Source of the DNA: Streptomyces alboniger
GTDB taxonomy: Bacteria; Actinomycetota; Actinomycetes; Streptomycetales; Streptomycetaceae
DNA length: 64,000 bases
Assembly: GCF_008704395.1 (NCBI RefSeq)
Contig: NZ_CP023695.1
Coordinates: 3,968,001 to 4,032,000 of the forward strand
Direction of reading: 5' to 3'
The position numbers and the translations under genes were made by a program. Below are positions 32,003 through 40,652 of the stretch, piece after piece (the first letter of the stretch is position 1; each line of letters opens with the position of its first letter). Under the pieces are notes generated by a model. It searched no databases. It saw only the letters and a list, made by a program, of their open reading frames with translations, and had not been told where the DNA came from.

Positions 32003-33010
32003 ATGCGTGTATGGCTGAACCCTGCCTGGCAACTGGAATCGGCCGGCAGCACGGTGACGTTCCAGGGCGAGAAGAAGAAATACGTCCTTGATGACAGTAA
32101 AGGCGTGGTCAGCCGACTGATGGCCGCCCTTGAAGACGGCTGCGAAAACGAAGCCCTGAAAGCGCTGACCAGCCGCGACTCCGACTGCGAAAGCCTCGTC
32201 AGAGCCCTGCGCAAACGCGGCCTTCTCATCGAGTCGCCCTCGGGGCCGGCCGGCGACGACAGCATCCATGCCCGTCAGTGGGGGCATCTGGCCCTGCACA
32301 CCCCCCGCCCTGACGAGGCACAACGCCGTATCTGCGATGCCACGGTCATGGTCATGGGCGTGGGGGGCACCGGCAGCGTGATCCTCCAGCACCTCATCGG
32401 GGCCGGGGTCAGGCGCTTCGTACTCGTCGACACCGACAACGTGCAGCTGAACAACCTGAACCGCCAGTTCACCTTCCCCAGGGCGGCCGTGGGCGAACCC
32501 AAACTGGACGCGTCCCAATCCTATATTCGTGACCGTGTGTCAGACGCCGAAGTCTCGCTCGTCGACCGGTTCGTCACATCATCCGCGGACATCGAAGAAC
32601 TCCTCGAAGCGCATACGGACGTCGATGTCATCGCCGTATGCATAGACCAGCCGATAGGCAGCATCTCTGATGCGGTGTCCGAATCTGCCTGGGGTCGGGA
32701 TGTGCCGTCCATATTCGGTGGAGTGGGTATGCAGCGCGGATTCTATGGGCCGCTCTTCGCGCCCGGGAAATCAACGGTTACTCCGGAGCGGCTCGCCTTT
32801 TCCGCGCGCGCGGATGACGCTGGGTCGACTGCCGATTCCGGAGATCTGCGGAGCACGCGCTATTCGTTCGGCCCCCACAACACCATTATCGGTGCCTGGA
32901 TGGCCGCCTCGATTATTCACCACATCGCGGGTATCACCGAACTCGTCGACTACGACGTACGGAAAATCATCGACTTCGAAACCGGCCGTATCACTGCCCA
33001 GACCCGGTAA
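32003..33010 (+). CDS. MccB-like E1/ThiF peptide-adenylating enzyme with RRE-like N-terminus
   Basis: A 335-residue protein, the length of MccB. Residues 1 to about 85 look like a PqqD-type recognition element: an opening beta-hairpin (MRVWLNPAWQLESAG) followed by a winged-helix-like part ending LVRALRKRGLLIES. The E1 fold then shows VMVMGVGGTGSVILQHL, the acidic residue in FVLVDTDNVQ, and NNLNRQFTFPRAAVGEPK. These correspond to the ATP-binding residues of MccB, ThiF and MoeB. No CxxC zinc pairs are visible. MccB adenylates the C-terminal residue of a short peptide; this one may act on the Cys-ended peptide upstream. ATG 32003 chosen with AAGGA upstream; the frame opens at 31952. Confidence 0.82.
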   Translation: MRVWLNPAWQLESAGSTVTFQGEKKKYVLDDSKGVVSRLMAALEDGCENEALKALTSRDSDCESLVRALRKRGLLIESPSGPAGDDSIHARQWGHLALHTPRPDEAQRRICDATVMVMGVGGTGSVILQHLIGAGVRRFVLVDTDNVQLNNLNRQFTFPRAAVGEPKLDASQSYIRDRVSDAEVSLVDRFVTSSADIEELLEAHTDVDVIAVCIDQPIGSISDAVSESAWGRDVPSIFGGVGMQRGFYGPLFAPGKSTVTPERLAFSARADDAGSTADSGDLRSTRYSFGPHNTIIGAWMAASIIHHIAGITELVDYDVRKIIDFETGRITAQTR

Positions 33011-33110
33011 ACAAGCGCCCGGCGCACTGAAGGCCCCGCCGAGCGCGCTTCGCCTAACGGCACGGGTTCGCGCCAAAGACGCGGCGGTATCGCGCCAAAG
33101 GGGAAGCGGC

Positions 33111-34436
33111 ATGTCCAAGCCGATCCGAGTGGAAACGGACCTCATCCCGTCGGGCCTCTACGGCGCGGCCGACGACTGGACCGGCCTGACCATCACGCGC
33201 CAACTCGCCCGCCCGCTCTTCGTGGAGGGCCCCGGCCGCACCCTGATGCCAGGCCTGTTGCACCAAGCGCAACGCCTGGACGAGAAACGCTGGGACTTCG
33301 CCCTGCGGCCCGGTGCGCGATGGTCCGACGGCCTGCCGATCCGCGCTCTCGACGTCGCCCGGCACCTCACGGCGGTCGCCAGGCAGGCCGGCCCCTTCGC
33401 CTGGCTCGTGTCGCTCATCGAGCAGATACGGCCCCTCGGCCCCGACCGGCTGCGGCTGACCACCCGCCTCCCCGTGGGCAACCTTCCCGCACTCCTGGCC
33501 AACCCCGTCTTCGGCCCCCGGCACAGCGACCCGGCCATCACCAGCGGCGCCTACACCCTGGCCGACGCGCCACCGGGCGAACTCCGCCTGCGGGCAACCG
33601 GTCCCGGACCCGATGTCACGTACGTGCTGTCCTCCGACGCCCAGCACGGTCAGCGCCTCTTCGACCGGAGAGCCGTCGACATCACCTGCCCGACGACGTT
33701 CCCCGTGCCCCAGTGGGCACGCCGCGCCGACTACCCCGACCTCCAGGTCGACGACCTCGACATCGCCGTCGCCCTCCTGCCGCCGAGTGGCATGGCCGCC
33801 GAACGCAAACGGGCCGTCGCCGCCGCCCTCGACCGCCGGGAGCTGTCCCGCAGGCTGCACGGCGCCATCAGCCCACTCGACTCCCTGACCGGGCTGTGGG
33901 ATCCGGGCCGCCCCGTCCCACCGGCCCGCGCGGCCCGCGAACTGTTCCCGGCGGCCGGGCGCACCCCCATGCGCCTGGTCTTCCCGGACTTCTCACCGAA
34001 CCGGGAGACGGCCCACGTCCTCGCCGAGCAGATCGGCGACCACACCGGACTCACCCTGCGGCCCGAGGCCATCGACTACCGGGCGTATCTCACCCAGCTC
34101 CCCACTACGCACCGCGAAGACTTCCGGCTCGTGCTGATGGCCTCCCCATGGCCCGATCCGGTCTCCCTCCTCCTCCCCTTCACCCGGCGCCCCGCGGCCC
34201 AGTTGCCCGGCGGGCCCGCGTCCGCGTTCAAGGACCTCGTGCACCACGCCCTGGCCGCGGACGACCTCGACGACCGGCTCGCCCGCTGCGCGCAGGCCGA
34301 GCAGTCGCTCAACGCCACCGGCGAAGTGTGCGTGTTCGGACGGCTCAGGTCGGCGGCCCGGCTCCGCGTGAAGAACTACGTCAGCCCGCCGTCCGGCTGG
34401 GCGGACCTGTCGGTATGCGAACCCCCGCAGGACTGA
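33111..34436 (+). CDS. Solute-binding-protein-like (SBP_bac_5/OppA fold) without export signal
   Basis: A 441-residue protein resembling peptide-binding proteins of ABC importers. Recognisable segments are LARPLFVEGPGRTLMPGLLHQ, WDFALRPGARWSDGLPIRALDVARHL and later DFRLVLMASPWPDP. ATG 33111 has a strong GGGGAAG. The N-terminus MSKPIRVETDLIPSGLYG has no signal peptide or lipobox, and no permease genes are nearby. It is therefore probably cytoplasmic and may bind the peptide or an intermediate. SgrR-type regulators also use this fold but carry a helix-turn-helix, which is absent. Confidence 0.8.
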   Translation: MSKPIRVETDLIPSGLYGAADDWTGLTITRQLARPLFVEGPGRTLMPGLLHQAQRLDEKRWDFALRPGARWSDGLPIRALDVARHLTAVARQAGPFAWLVSLIEQIRPLGPDRLRLTTRLPVGNLPALLANPVFGPRHSDPAITSGAYTLADAPPGELRLRATGPGPDVTYVLSSDAQHGQRLFDRRAVDITCPTTFPVPQWARRADYPDLQVDDLDIAVALLPPSGMAAERKRAVAAALDRRELSRRLHGAISPLDSLTGLWDPGRPVPPARAARELFPAAGRTPMRLVFPDFSPNRETAHVLAEQIGDHTGLTLRPEAIDYRAYLTQLPTTHREDFRLVLMASPWPDPVSLLLPFTRRPAAQLPGGPASAFKDLVHHALAADDLDDRLARCAQAEQSLNATGEVCVFGRLRSAARLRVKNYVSPPSGWADLSVCEPPQD

Positions 34437-34444
34437 GGACAGCG

Positions 34445-35191
34445 ATGGCAAAGATCAATTATCTCAAGGTCAACGAGCGGTACTGGGACTCCAACAGCGA
34501 GCTGTACCACGACGCCCACCCCGAGCACTTCGACGCCGCCCGGCACCCCTCCTGGGGCATCTGGCACCTTCCGGAGAGCGACCTCAGGATCTTCACGGAC
34601 GACCTTCCGGCCGGCTCCCGGATCATCGACCTCGGCTGCGGCATCGGGCACGACACCGAGGGGTTCGCCCGCGCCGGGTTCCGGGCCTACGGCGTCGAAC
34701 TCTCCTCCGGCCAGCTCTCGCGGGCCCTCGGCGGGCAAGCCGCGGGTTTCGTCCAAGCCGCGGCGGAGCGCCTGCCGTTCCGTTCCGGAGTCTTCGACGC
34801 GGCCTTCTGCGACCACGGCGCGTTCGATTTCTCCCCACCCCGGCGCCTGCTCGAAGAGGCGCACCGCGTGCTCCGCCCCGGCGGCATCCTCGGCCTGTGC
34901 ACCTACTCCCCGCTCCTACAGATGTGCTTCGACAACCAGAGCGGCACGGTCGGCGAGCACCTCGCGAACCCCTATGGCGACGCCCGGATGAAGTACGGCG
35001 GCGACGTGGTCGTCTTCCACTCCACCTACGCGCAGTGGATCGACATGTTCCGGGACTGCGGATTCACCATCGAACGGTTGGTGGAGCCCACCGCCCCCGC
35101 CGACGGCGGCACCTACTTCAAGGAAGCCCTGGACCGGGAGTGGGCGGAGAAGTGGCCGGCGGAGGTGCTGTGGAAGGTGCGCAAGGCCTGA
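34445..35191 (+). CDS. SAM-dependent methyltransferase (class I)
   Basis: A 248-residue Rossmann-fold methyltransferase. Motif I is RIIDLGCGIGHDTEGFARAG at about residues 60-79, then YGVELS, FDAAFCDHGAFDF and the post-motif LLEEAHRVLRPGGILGLCTYSP. ATG 34445 lies 8 bp after the stop of the SBP-like gene with GAGGAC upstream, so it is in the same operon. Substrate unknown; O- or N-methylation of the cluster product is the simplest idea. Confidence 0.88.
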   Translation: MAKINYLKVNERYWDSNSELYHDAHPEHFDAARHPSWGIWHLPESDLRIFTDDLPAGSRIIDLGCGIGHDTEGFARAGFRAYGVELSSGQLSRALGGQAAGFVQAAAERLPFRSGVFDAAFCDHGAFDFSPPRRLLEEAHRVLRPGGILGLCTYSPLLQMCFDNQSGTVGEHLANPYGDARMKYGGDVVVFHSTYAQWIDMFRDCGFTIERLVEPTAPADGGTYFKEALDREWAEKWPAEVLWKVRKA

Positions 35192-35206
35192 GCCGCGGGA
35201 ACGGAG

Positions 35207-37624
35207 TCAGTGGGGAGCCGTTTGCGCGAGTACCGTCGCGATGCCCTCGTGGGCCCGTGCCGCCGCGTACTGATTGCCGAGGCGCGGGGCCATGTCCAGC
35301 GCCTGGCGGTGCAGCCGCAGGGCCTCTTCGGGGAGGCCCGCGAGGCGGCAGGTCTCGCCGTAGCCGTTGAGGAAATGGATCTTCCAGTGCTCCTCGAACA
35401 ACTCGTCGAGCAGGGCGAAGGCCTCCCGGTGGCTGGCCAGGGCCTCCTCGTACCGGCCCATCTGACGCAGCGCGACGCCCTGGCAGTTGAGGCACCACGC
35501 CTGATTGTGCAGGTGCCCGTCGTCGCGGGCCTGGGCCAGGGCCAGGCGGAGGTGTTCCGCCGCCTCGTCGGGTGCCTCGTGGGCGAGGGCCACGCCGAGG
35601 GTGAGCCGGGCCGTCAGGGCAGGCGGCCACGCCGGGTCGGTGTGGGGGGTGTCCAGTACCGCGCGGGCCCGATGCGCGGCCTCCTCGCGCTGGCCCAGTT
35701 GCAGCATCGCCCAGGCCTCGGACGCGGCCGCGTGGGCGGCGCCCGTCGGGCTGCCCGACTTGTCGTACAACTTCCCTGCCAGCCGGAAGAGTTCGAGCGG
35801 CTCCGTCACCTGTCCCGCGTCCCAGCTCAGGTAACCGCGGCGCAGGGCGAGTTCGGCCTCGGCCCGTGCGTCGCCCGTCTGGGACACCCGGATCCCCGCC
35901 GCCTCGTACGCGGCCGCGGCCTCCGCCATGCGGCCCGCGTTGTAGCGCGCGAAGCCCAGATCGCTGTGCGCCTCCGCCAGTTGCAACGGGTCGCCCAGAC
36001 GTTCGGCGGCGGCGAGGGCGCGTTCGAAGAGGGAATTGAGGTGGGTCGTGCCGCAGCGCCGCGCGAAGTACGCGCGCAGGAAGCGCGGCAGCTCGCATAC
36101 GTGCGCGTCGGCTCCGACGGCGGCCGCCGTCTCGAAGGCCGCCATCAGATTTCCGTACTCCGCGACCAGCCAGGCGAAGGCCGCGTTCTTGTCGGAGAAC
36201 CGCGGCAGCTCGGCCGGCGCGCGCCCCGCTGCGGGAGGCCTGCCGGACGACAGGAACGGCATCGCCGCGTCGGCGGCGGCAGCCGCGTGTACGTAGTAGT
36301 CGAGCACCCGGCCGAGCGCGCGGCCCCGCTCCTCCTCCGAGTCCTGCTCCGCCGCGGCCCTGCGCGCGTGCTGGTGCACCAGGTCGTGCAGGCGGTACTG
36401 GCCCGCCGCGGGCTGCTGGACCAGGTGCGCGTCGAGCAGGTCCTCCAGCATCACCCTGGCGGTGCGCAGCGGCACGTCCGCCAGCGCCGCCACCACGTAC
36501 TCGTCGAAGGACGCCCCGGGCAGCAGGCCAAGCATCCGGAACAGGCGGGCCTGCGCCCGGTCCAGCTGCCGGACCGACATGGCGAACGCCCTGTCGAACT
36601 CGCTCGCGCCCTCGGCCAGCCGCTCGGCCAGGATGCCCACGGTCCAGCCGGGCCGGTGCCGCAGCCGGGCCGCCGCCAGCCGCAGCGCCAGCGGGAGGTG
36701 ACCGCACAGCCGCAGCACCTCCGCGGCGGACTCCGGATCGCGGGCCAGCCTGCTGCCGGCGCCGCCGGGGTCGCCGCTGGCGCGGGCCAGCAGCTCCGCG
36801 CTCTCCCGCGCGCTCAGCACGTCGAGCGAGACCGGGGGCACCTCGTCCAGGTCGAGGAGCCGGTTACGGCTGGTGATCAGGGCGACCGAGGGGCCCGCGC
36901 CGGGCAGGAGCGGGCGTACCTGCTCGGCGTCGGCGGCGTTGTCGAGGACCACGACGACCCGGCGGCGCGCCAGCTCCGACCGCCAGCAGGCAGCCAGCTG
37001 TTCGACACCCTCCCGCGGGACCCGTTCGGACGGGACGTCGAGGGCGCCGAGCAGCATCCGCAGCGCGGAGTCGGGGTCGAGGGGCGGCCGGCCTTCGGTG
37101 AACCCGTGCAGGTCCACATAGAGCTGGGCGTCCGGGAAGTCGGCGGCGAGCCGGTGCGCCGCGTGGATGACCAGAGCGGTCTTGCCGACGCCCGCCATGC
37201 CGTCGACGGAGACCGCCCGGTGACTTTCGACAGCGGTGAACACGGCGGCGAGCCGCTCCTCGCGCCCGGTGAAGTCGGACACGTCACGCGGCAGGTCGTT
37301 GCGGGGCAGGGCCCGGACCTGACGGCTGCTCTTCGGGGGCGCGGGCAACGGGGCCGAGGCCCGTTCCCACAGGGGTCGCAGCGGGCGGGGGTCGCGTTTC
37401 ACCAGGCGGCAGAGGGCGACCACCGCGGGCCAGGGCGGGGCGGTCTGACCGTTGAGGTAGCGCGACAGTGAGGACGAGCTGAGGCCGGTGTCCCGGGCGA
37501 GGGCCCGTACGCCGAGCCCGGACAGCTCCTGGAGCAGGCGCAACCGGGCGGCAAGCTCGTCCTGAGGGTCGCCCTTCGCTACGTGCCCACGTTCGGCGGC
37601 TCGTCCTTGACCGTGACCGTCCAT
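35207..37624 (-). CDS. STAND regulator: XRE HTH, NB-ARC ATPase, TPR repeats
   Basis: An 805-residue protein. The N-terminal helix-turn-helix is RALARDTGLSSSSLSRYLNGQT near residues 40-60. The NB-ARC P-loop is GMAGVGKTALV near 150, with VVVVLDNAADAEQVRPLLPGA as Walker B region. The C-terminal half holds TPR-like repeats (EAHSDLGFARYNAGRMAEAAAAYEA; QGVALRQMGRYEEALASHREA). Proteins of this AfsR-like type regulate secondary metabolism. It is convergent with the methyltransferase, only 15 bp apart. ATG 37624 was chosen; the frame continues through an octamer repeat to 37816, giving an unlikely GHGDTG-type extension. Confidence 0.88.
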   Translation of the reverse strand: MDGHGQGRAAERGHVAKGDPQDELAARLRLLQELSGLGVRALARDTGLSSSSLSRYLNGQTAPPWPAVVALCRLVKRDPRPLRPLWERASAPLPAPPKSSRQVRALPRNDLPRDVSDFTGREERLAAVFTAVESHRAVSVDGMAGVGKTALVIHAAHRLAADFPDAQLYVDLHGFTEGRPPLDPDSALRMLLGALDVPSERVPREGVEQLAACWRSELARRRVVVVLDNAADAEQVRPLLPGAGPSVALITSRNRLLDLDEVPPVSLDVLSARESAELLARASGDPGGAGSRLARDPESAAEVLRLCGHLPLALRLAAARLRHRPGWTVGILAERLAEGASEFDRAFAMSVRQLDRAQARLFRMLGLLPGASFDEYVVAALADVPLRTARVMLEDLLDAHLVQQPAAGQYRLHDLVHQHARRAAAEQDSEEERGRALGRVLDYYVHAAAAADAAMPFLSSGRPPAAGRAPAELPRFSDKNAAFAWLVAEYGNLMAAFETAAAVGADAHVCELPRFLRAYFARRCGTTHLNSLFERALAAAERLGDPLQLAEAHSDLGFARYNAGRMAEAAAAYEAAGIRVSQTGDARAEAELALRRGYLSWDAGQVTEPLELFRLAGKLYDKSGSPTGAAHAAASEAWAMLQLGQREEAAHRARAVLDTPHTDPAWPPALTARLTLGVALAHEAPDEAAEHLRLALAQARDDGHLHNQAWCLNCQGVALRQMGRYEEALASHREAFALLDELFEEHWKIHFLNGYGETCRLAGLPEEALRLHRQALDMAPRLGNQYAAARAHEGIATVLAQTAPH

Positions 37625-37629
37625 CGTTC

Positions 37630-37717
37630 CCCCGTGTTCCCGCATCCCCGTGTCCCCGTGTTCCCGCATCCCCGTGTCCCCGTGTCCCCGTGGCCCCGTG
37701 GCCCCGTGGCCCCGTGG
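37630..37717. repeat. Eleven tandem octamers upstream of the STAND regulator
   Basis: Consecutive 8-bp units on the plus strand: CCCCGTGT, TCCCGCAT, CCCCGTGT, CCCCGTGT, TCCCGCAT, CCCCGTGT, CCCCGTGT, then four CCCCGTGG. The tract ends 5 bp from the start codon at 37624 and provides the G-rich ribosome-binding region on the minus strand. Unit length is not a multiple of three. Confidence 0.85.
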
Positions 37718-37883
37718 CCCCGGCGCCGCGCGCCGCCGTCCCGCTCTGGCCGAAGTTTCCCGAGCCAAGTCGCCGCTGGTCAAGGCTTGTTCGGCTGTCC
37801 CACGGTGTCCCAGCACCGTGGTCCGGCCCGGCGGGGACGGCTGTTATGGAGTCACACCCCGAGGGAACGAGGAGAAAAACCAG

Positions 37884-38339
37884 ATGCAGTCCCGTATGAA
37901 GAACCCCGCCGTCGTCCTGCCCGACACGATGCAGCCCATCCAGCAGCTCCTCAAGGCCACGCACGCCGGTGGCGTGGACGCTCAGACGCTGGAGCTGGTG
38001 CACCTGCGGGTCAGCCAGATCAACGGTTGCAGCGCCTGCGTCGACGGCGGCGCCAAGAGCGCTCGCAAGGCCGGAGTCAGCGACGAACGGCTTGACACGG
38101 TCGCCGCCTGGCGCGAGGCCCCGTACTTCACCGAGGAGGAGCGGGCCGCCCTCAGCCTGGCCGAGGCCGCGACGCGGCTGGCCGACCGTCCCGACCCGGT
38201 GAGCGACGAGGTCTGGGACACGGCCGCCACCTACTTCGACGAGAAGCAGCTGGCCGCGATCGTCCTGATGGTCGGCGTCACCAATCTGTTCAACCGGCTC
38301 AACGCCACGACCCGCCAGATCGCCGGCGCGTGGGGCTGA
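37884..38339 (+). CDS. AhpD-like carboxymuconolactone decarboxylase family protein
   Basis: A 151-residue protein with the AhpD active-site layout [18 protein letters not shown] (CxxC with nearby His-equivalent positions) near residues 48-65. AhpD-type proteins reduce peroxides or act as thiol-disulphide relays. ATG 37884 has GAGGAG upstream; the frame opens earlier through the repeat region. It reads away from the STAND gene, followed 88 bp later by a DUF1801 gene. Confidence 0.9.
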   Translation: MQSRMKNPAVVLPDTMQPIQQLLKATHAGGVDAQTLELVHLRVSQINGCSACVDGGAKSARKAGVSDERLDTVAAWREAPYFTEEERAALSLAEAATRLADRPDPVSDEVWDTAATYFDEKQLAAIVLMVGVTNLFNRLNATTRQIAGAWG

Positions 38340-38427
38340 CGAGCACCGGCCCCACGACGCCCTAGCCCCACCCGCACGCCCAGACGCCCTGTACGCCCAG
38401 ACGCTCCGCACGCCCAGGAGATCCGCC

Positions 38428-38916
38428 ATGAAGACCGCGCAGAAGTCCGCCATGTCCGCCAGGAGCGCCACCTCGACCGACACGACGTCCGAGCGGTTCA
38501 CCGACGAGGAGCGCGGCGCGATGAAGGAGCGGGCCAAGGAGCTGAAGGCGTCCGCCCGCCGTGGATCACGTGCCGACAAGGCGGCGGAGGACGAGGCCGC
38601 CGTGCTGGCCAAGATCGCCGAGATGCGGGACTCGGACCGGGTCATGGCCGAGCGGATCCACGCCGTCGTCAAGGCGAGCGCACCGGACCTCACGCCGAAG
38701 CTCTGGTACGGGATGCCCTCGTACGCCAAGGACGGCAAGGTGCTCTGCTTCTTCCAGAGCGCGGAGAAGTTCAACGCGCGGTACGCGACGTTCGGCTTCA
38801 GCGACAAGGCCGAGCTGGATGAAGGCGCCATGTGGCCGGCCTCCTACGCCCTGAAGGAGCTGACCGCGGCCGCCGAGGCTCAGATCGGCGAGCTGGTGAA
38901 GAGGGCGGCGGGCTGA
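38428..38916 (+). CDS. DUF1801 (YdhG-like) protein
   Basis: A 162-residue protein. The N-terminal 60 residues are charged and helical ([19 protein letters not shown], Lys/Glu/Ala-rich). The DUF1801 domain follows with [34 protein letters not shown]. subtilis YdhG in this family is a frataxin-like iron chaperone; the role here is not shown. Likely in one operon with the AhpD-like gene. Confidence 0.85.
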   Translation: MKTAQKSAMSARSATSTDTTSERFTDEERGAMKERAKELKASARRGSRADKAAEDEAAVLAKIAEMRDSDRVMAERIHAVVKASAPDLTPKLWYGMPSYAKDGKVLCFFQSAEKFNARYATFGFSDKAELDEGAMWPASYALKELTAAAEAQIGELVKRAAG

Positions 38917-38925
38917 AACGGGAAC

Positions 38926-38970
38926 GCGGCGCCGTTTCACGTGAAACGGCGCCGCTGTTTCACGTGAAAC
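38926..38970. promoter_or_regulatory. parS: Two perfect parS sites, the first inside a 30-bp palindrome
   Basis: GTTTCACGTGAAAC occurs at 38934-38947 and again at 38957-38970, centres 23 bp apart. The first is embedded in a perfect 30-bp palindrome (38926-38955) with GCGGCGCC flanks. Both lie in the short gap between convergent genes, so ParB loading would not interrupt a coding region. Confidence 0.95.
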
Positions 38971-38973
38971 ATC

Positions 38974-39007
38974 GAGGGGCGGAAGACCACCCGGTCTTCC
39001 GCCCCTC
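38974..39007. terminator. Bidirectional terminator between convergent genes
   Basis: GAGGGGCGGAAGACC and GGTCTTCCGCCCCTC, a perfect 15-bp stem with loop ACCC, right beside the parS pair. Confidence 0.8.
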
Positions 39008-39034
39008 AACAGTGTGTGACGTGCGTCAGCCCTG

Positions 39035-39742
39035 TCAGCTCCGCTTGTCCCGGTCAGCCGCCTCTGCCTCGGCCTCGGCCTGCTTGGCCTGGACCTCGGG
39101 GTCGAGGGCCGCCTGGTCACTGCCGTCGACCGAGGTCAGCGGCGTGGTGTCCGGGACCTCCGTGGCCGCGGGCGGCTCGACCAGCCAGTCGGGGTTGGCC
39201 TGCTTGTCCCACCACTTCCAGGCGGCGAAGGCACCACCGGCGAGGATGCCGATGACGACGAACCTCTTGGCGATGCGTCCGTTCCTGGCCCGGCGCTCGT
39301 GCTTGCGGACCAGGCGCTGGATCTCCTTCGCCGAGACCTGACCGCGCAGCGCGGCGAGGGCGGCGGCGCTACGGGAAGCGGCCTCCTCGCGGACGGGCTG
39401 CGCGGCGGCCACGGCGGACTCGATCCGGGGCTTGGAGTAGTCGGCGGCCTGGCGGGCCGCCTTGCGGGTGCGGACGGCAGCCTCGTGCGCGGCATGGTCG
39501 ACCTTCGGCGGCACGTGCGTACGCGCCTGCTCGACGCGGGGGGCGACGTGGGCGCCGTACTGGACACGGGCCTGTTCGGCCGCCTGTGACACCTTGGGTG
39601 CCAGCCGTGCACGCGCCTCATGGGCGTAGTGCGCGGCTCGGTCCTTGGCCGTGTCGGCGTATGGCGCCACCGCGTCCGCGGCGTGCCGCACGCTGTCCTT
39701 GGCCGAGCCGGTCGCGGCGCGCACGCTGTCGATGCGGGTCAC
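39035..39742 (-). CDS. DUF5324-type membrane-anchored coiled-coil protein
   Basis: A 235-residue protein. Residues 1-150 are Ala/Arg/His/Lys-rich and helical with repeated AAHYAHEARARLAPK-like segments, resembling apolipoprotein or late-embryogenesis helical repeats. One hydrophobic helix (RFVVIGILAGGAFAAWKWW) precedes a short acidic tail. GTG 39742 has GGAGGAGG; the longer frame to 39778 is less likely. The DUF5324 name is from memory; function unknown. Confidence 0.82.
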   Translation of the reverse strand: MTRIDSVRAATGSAKDSVRHAADAVAPYADTAKDRAAHYAHEARARLAPKVSQAAEQARVQYGAHVAPRVEQARTHVPPKVDHAAHEAAVRTRKAARQAADYSKPRIESAVAAAQPVREEAASRSAAALAALRGQVSAKEIQRLVRKHERRARNGRIAKRFVVIGILAGGAFAAWKWWDKQANPDWLVEPPAATEVPDTTPLTSVDGSDQAALDPEVQAKQAEAEAEAADRDKRS

Positions 39743-39995
39743 GTGATCCTCCTCCTCGGTGGCGTATACGTATGTCACCTTTCCACCCTTTCAAAGATCA
39801 TGCCTTCTGGATGGCTCCGAGGCCTGAAAGGGCGGGCATCCGGGTCAAGGACGCCGACTCCGGATGAACGGTGCGAGAAGAGCCTGCGCCGACCATGTCA
39901 CGGATCGCCTCGACGCGCGCCTACTCGGTGGCTACTCGTCGCAATCCGGTCCGTGCGAGGATCGGGGTGTCACAGAAGACAACGGAAGGCAGATC

Positions 39996-40529
39996 GTGGC
40001 TGAGCAGCTTTACGCCACCCTGAAGACCAACCAGGGCGACATCGTGGTCCGGCTCCTGCCGAACCACGCGCCCAAGACGGTCAAGAACTTTGTCGAGCTC
40101 GCTCAGGGCGAGCGCGAGTGGGTCCACCCCGCGACCGGCAAGAAGACCACGGACCGCCTGTACGACGGCACGGTCTTCCACCGCGTGATCCAGGGCTTCA
40201 TGATCCAGGGCGGCGACCCGCTGGGCAACGGCACCGGTGGCCCGGGTTACGAGTTCGAGGACGAGTTCCACCCGGACCTCGCCTTCGACAAGCCGTACCT
40301 GCTGGCGATGGCCAACGCCGGTCCGGGCACGAACGGCTCGCAGTTCTTCGTGACTGTGTCGCCGACCGCGTGGCTGACCCGCAAGCACACCATCTTCGGC
40401 GAGGTCACCGACCCGGCCAGCCAGAAGGTCGTGGACGCCATCGCGACCACGCAGACCAACCCGCGCACCGACCGCCCGGTGAGCGACGTGGTCATCGAGT
40501 CCGTGGTCATCGAGAACCGCGACGCCTGA
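39996..40529 (+). CDS. Cyclophilin-type peptidyl-prolyl cis-trans isomerase
   Basis: A 177-residue cytoplasmic cyclophilin with the core DGTVFHRVIQGFMIQGGDPLGNGTGGPGYEFEDE, containing the FHRVI and FMIQGGD catalytic and substrate-groove residues, then AMANAGPGTNGSQFFVT. The start is GTG 39996 after GGAAGG; the frame is open from 39864. No signal peptide. A GC hairpin follows at 40565-40596. Confidence 0.95.
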   Translation: MAEQLYATLKTNQGDIVVRLLPNHAPKTVKNFVELAQGEREWVHPATGKKTTDRLYDGTVFHRVIQGFMIQGGDPLGNGTGGPGYEFEDEFHPDLAFDKPYLLAMANAGPGTNGSQFFVTVSPTAWLTRKHTIFGEVTDPASQKVVDAIATTQTNPRTDRPVSDVVIESVVIENRDA

Positions 40530-40564
40530 TCAGCGCGTACCCCCGCGTACGCGAGGGAACCGAC

Positions 40565-40596
40565 CGCCCCGCCCATCCGTAAGGAAGGGCGGGGCG
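40565..40596 (+). terminator. GC-rich hairpin after the cyclophilin gene
   Basis: CGCCCCGCCC and GGGCGGGGCG, 10-bp stem with 12-nt loop; no T-tract. Confidence 0.55.
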
Positions 40597-40652
40597 GCGC
40601 GTTGCCATGTCATGCCGTCACAGTGCCTTCGTACGGAGATTGAGGGGACCTC

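Noticed and set aside
37630..37717. Octamer repeats considered as a CRISPR array
   Set aside because: Units are 8 bp and directly tandem, with no spacers and no cas genes.
37625..37816. N-terminal extension of the STAND regulator through the repeat tract
   Set aside because: It would be a GHGDTGMREH-type repetitive peptide; ATG 37624 directly precedes the recognisable protein with a G-rich ribosome-binding region.
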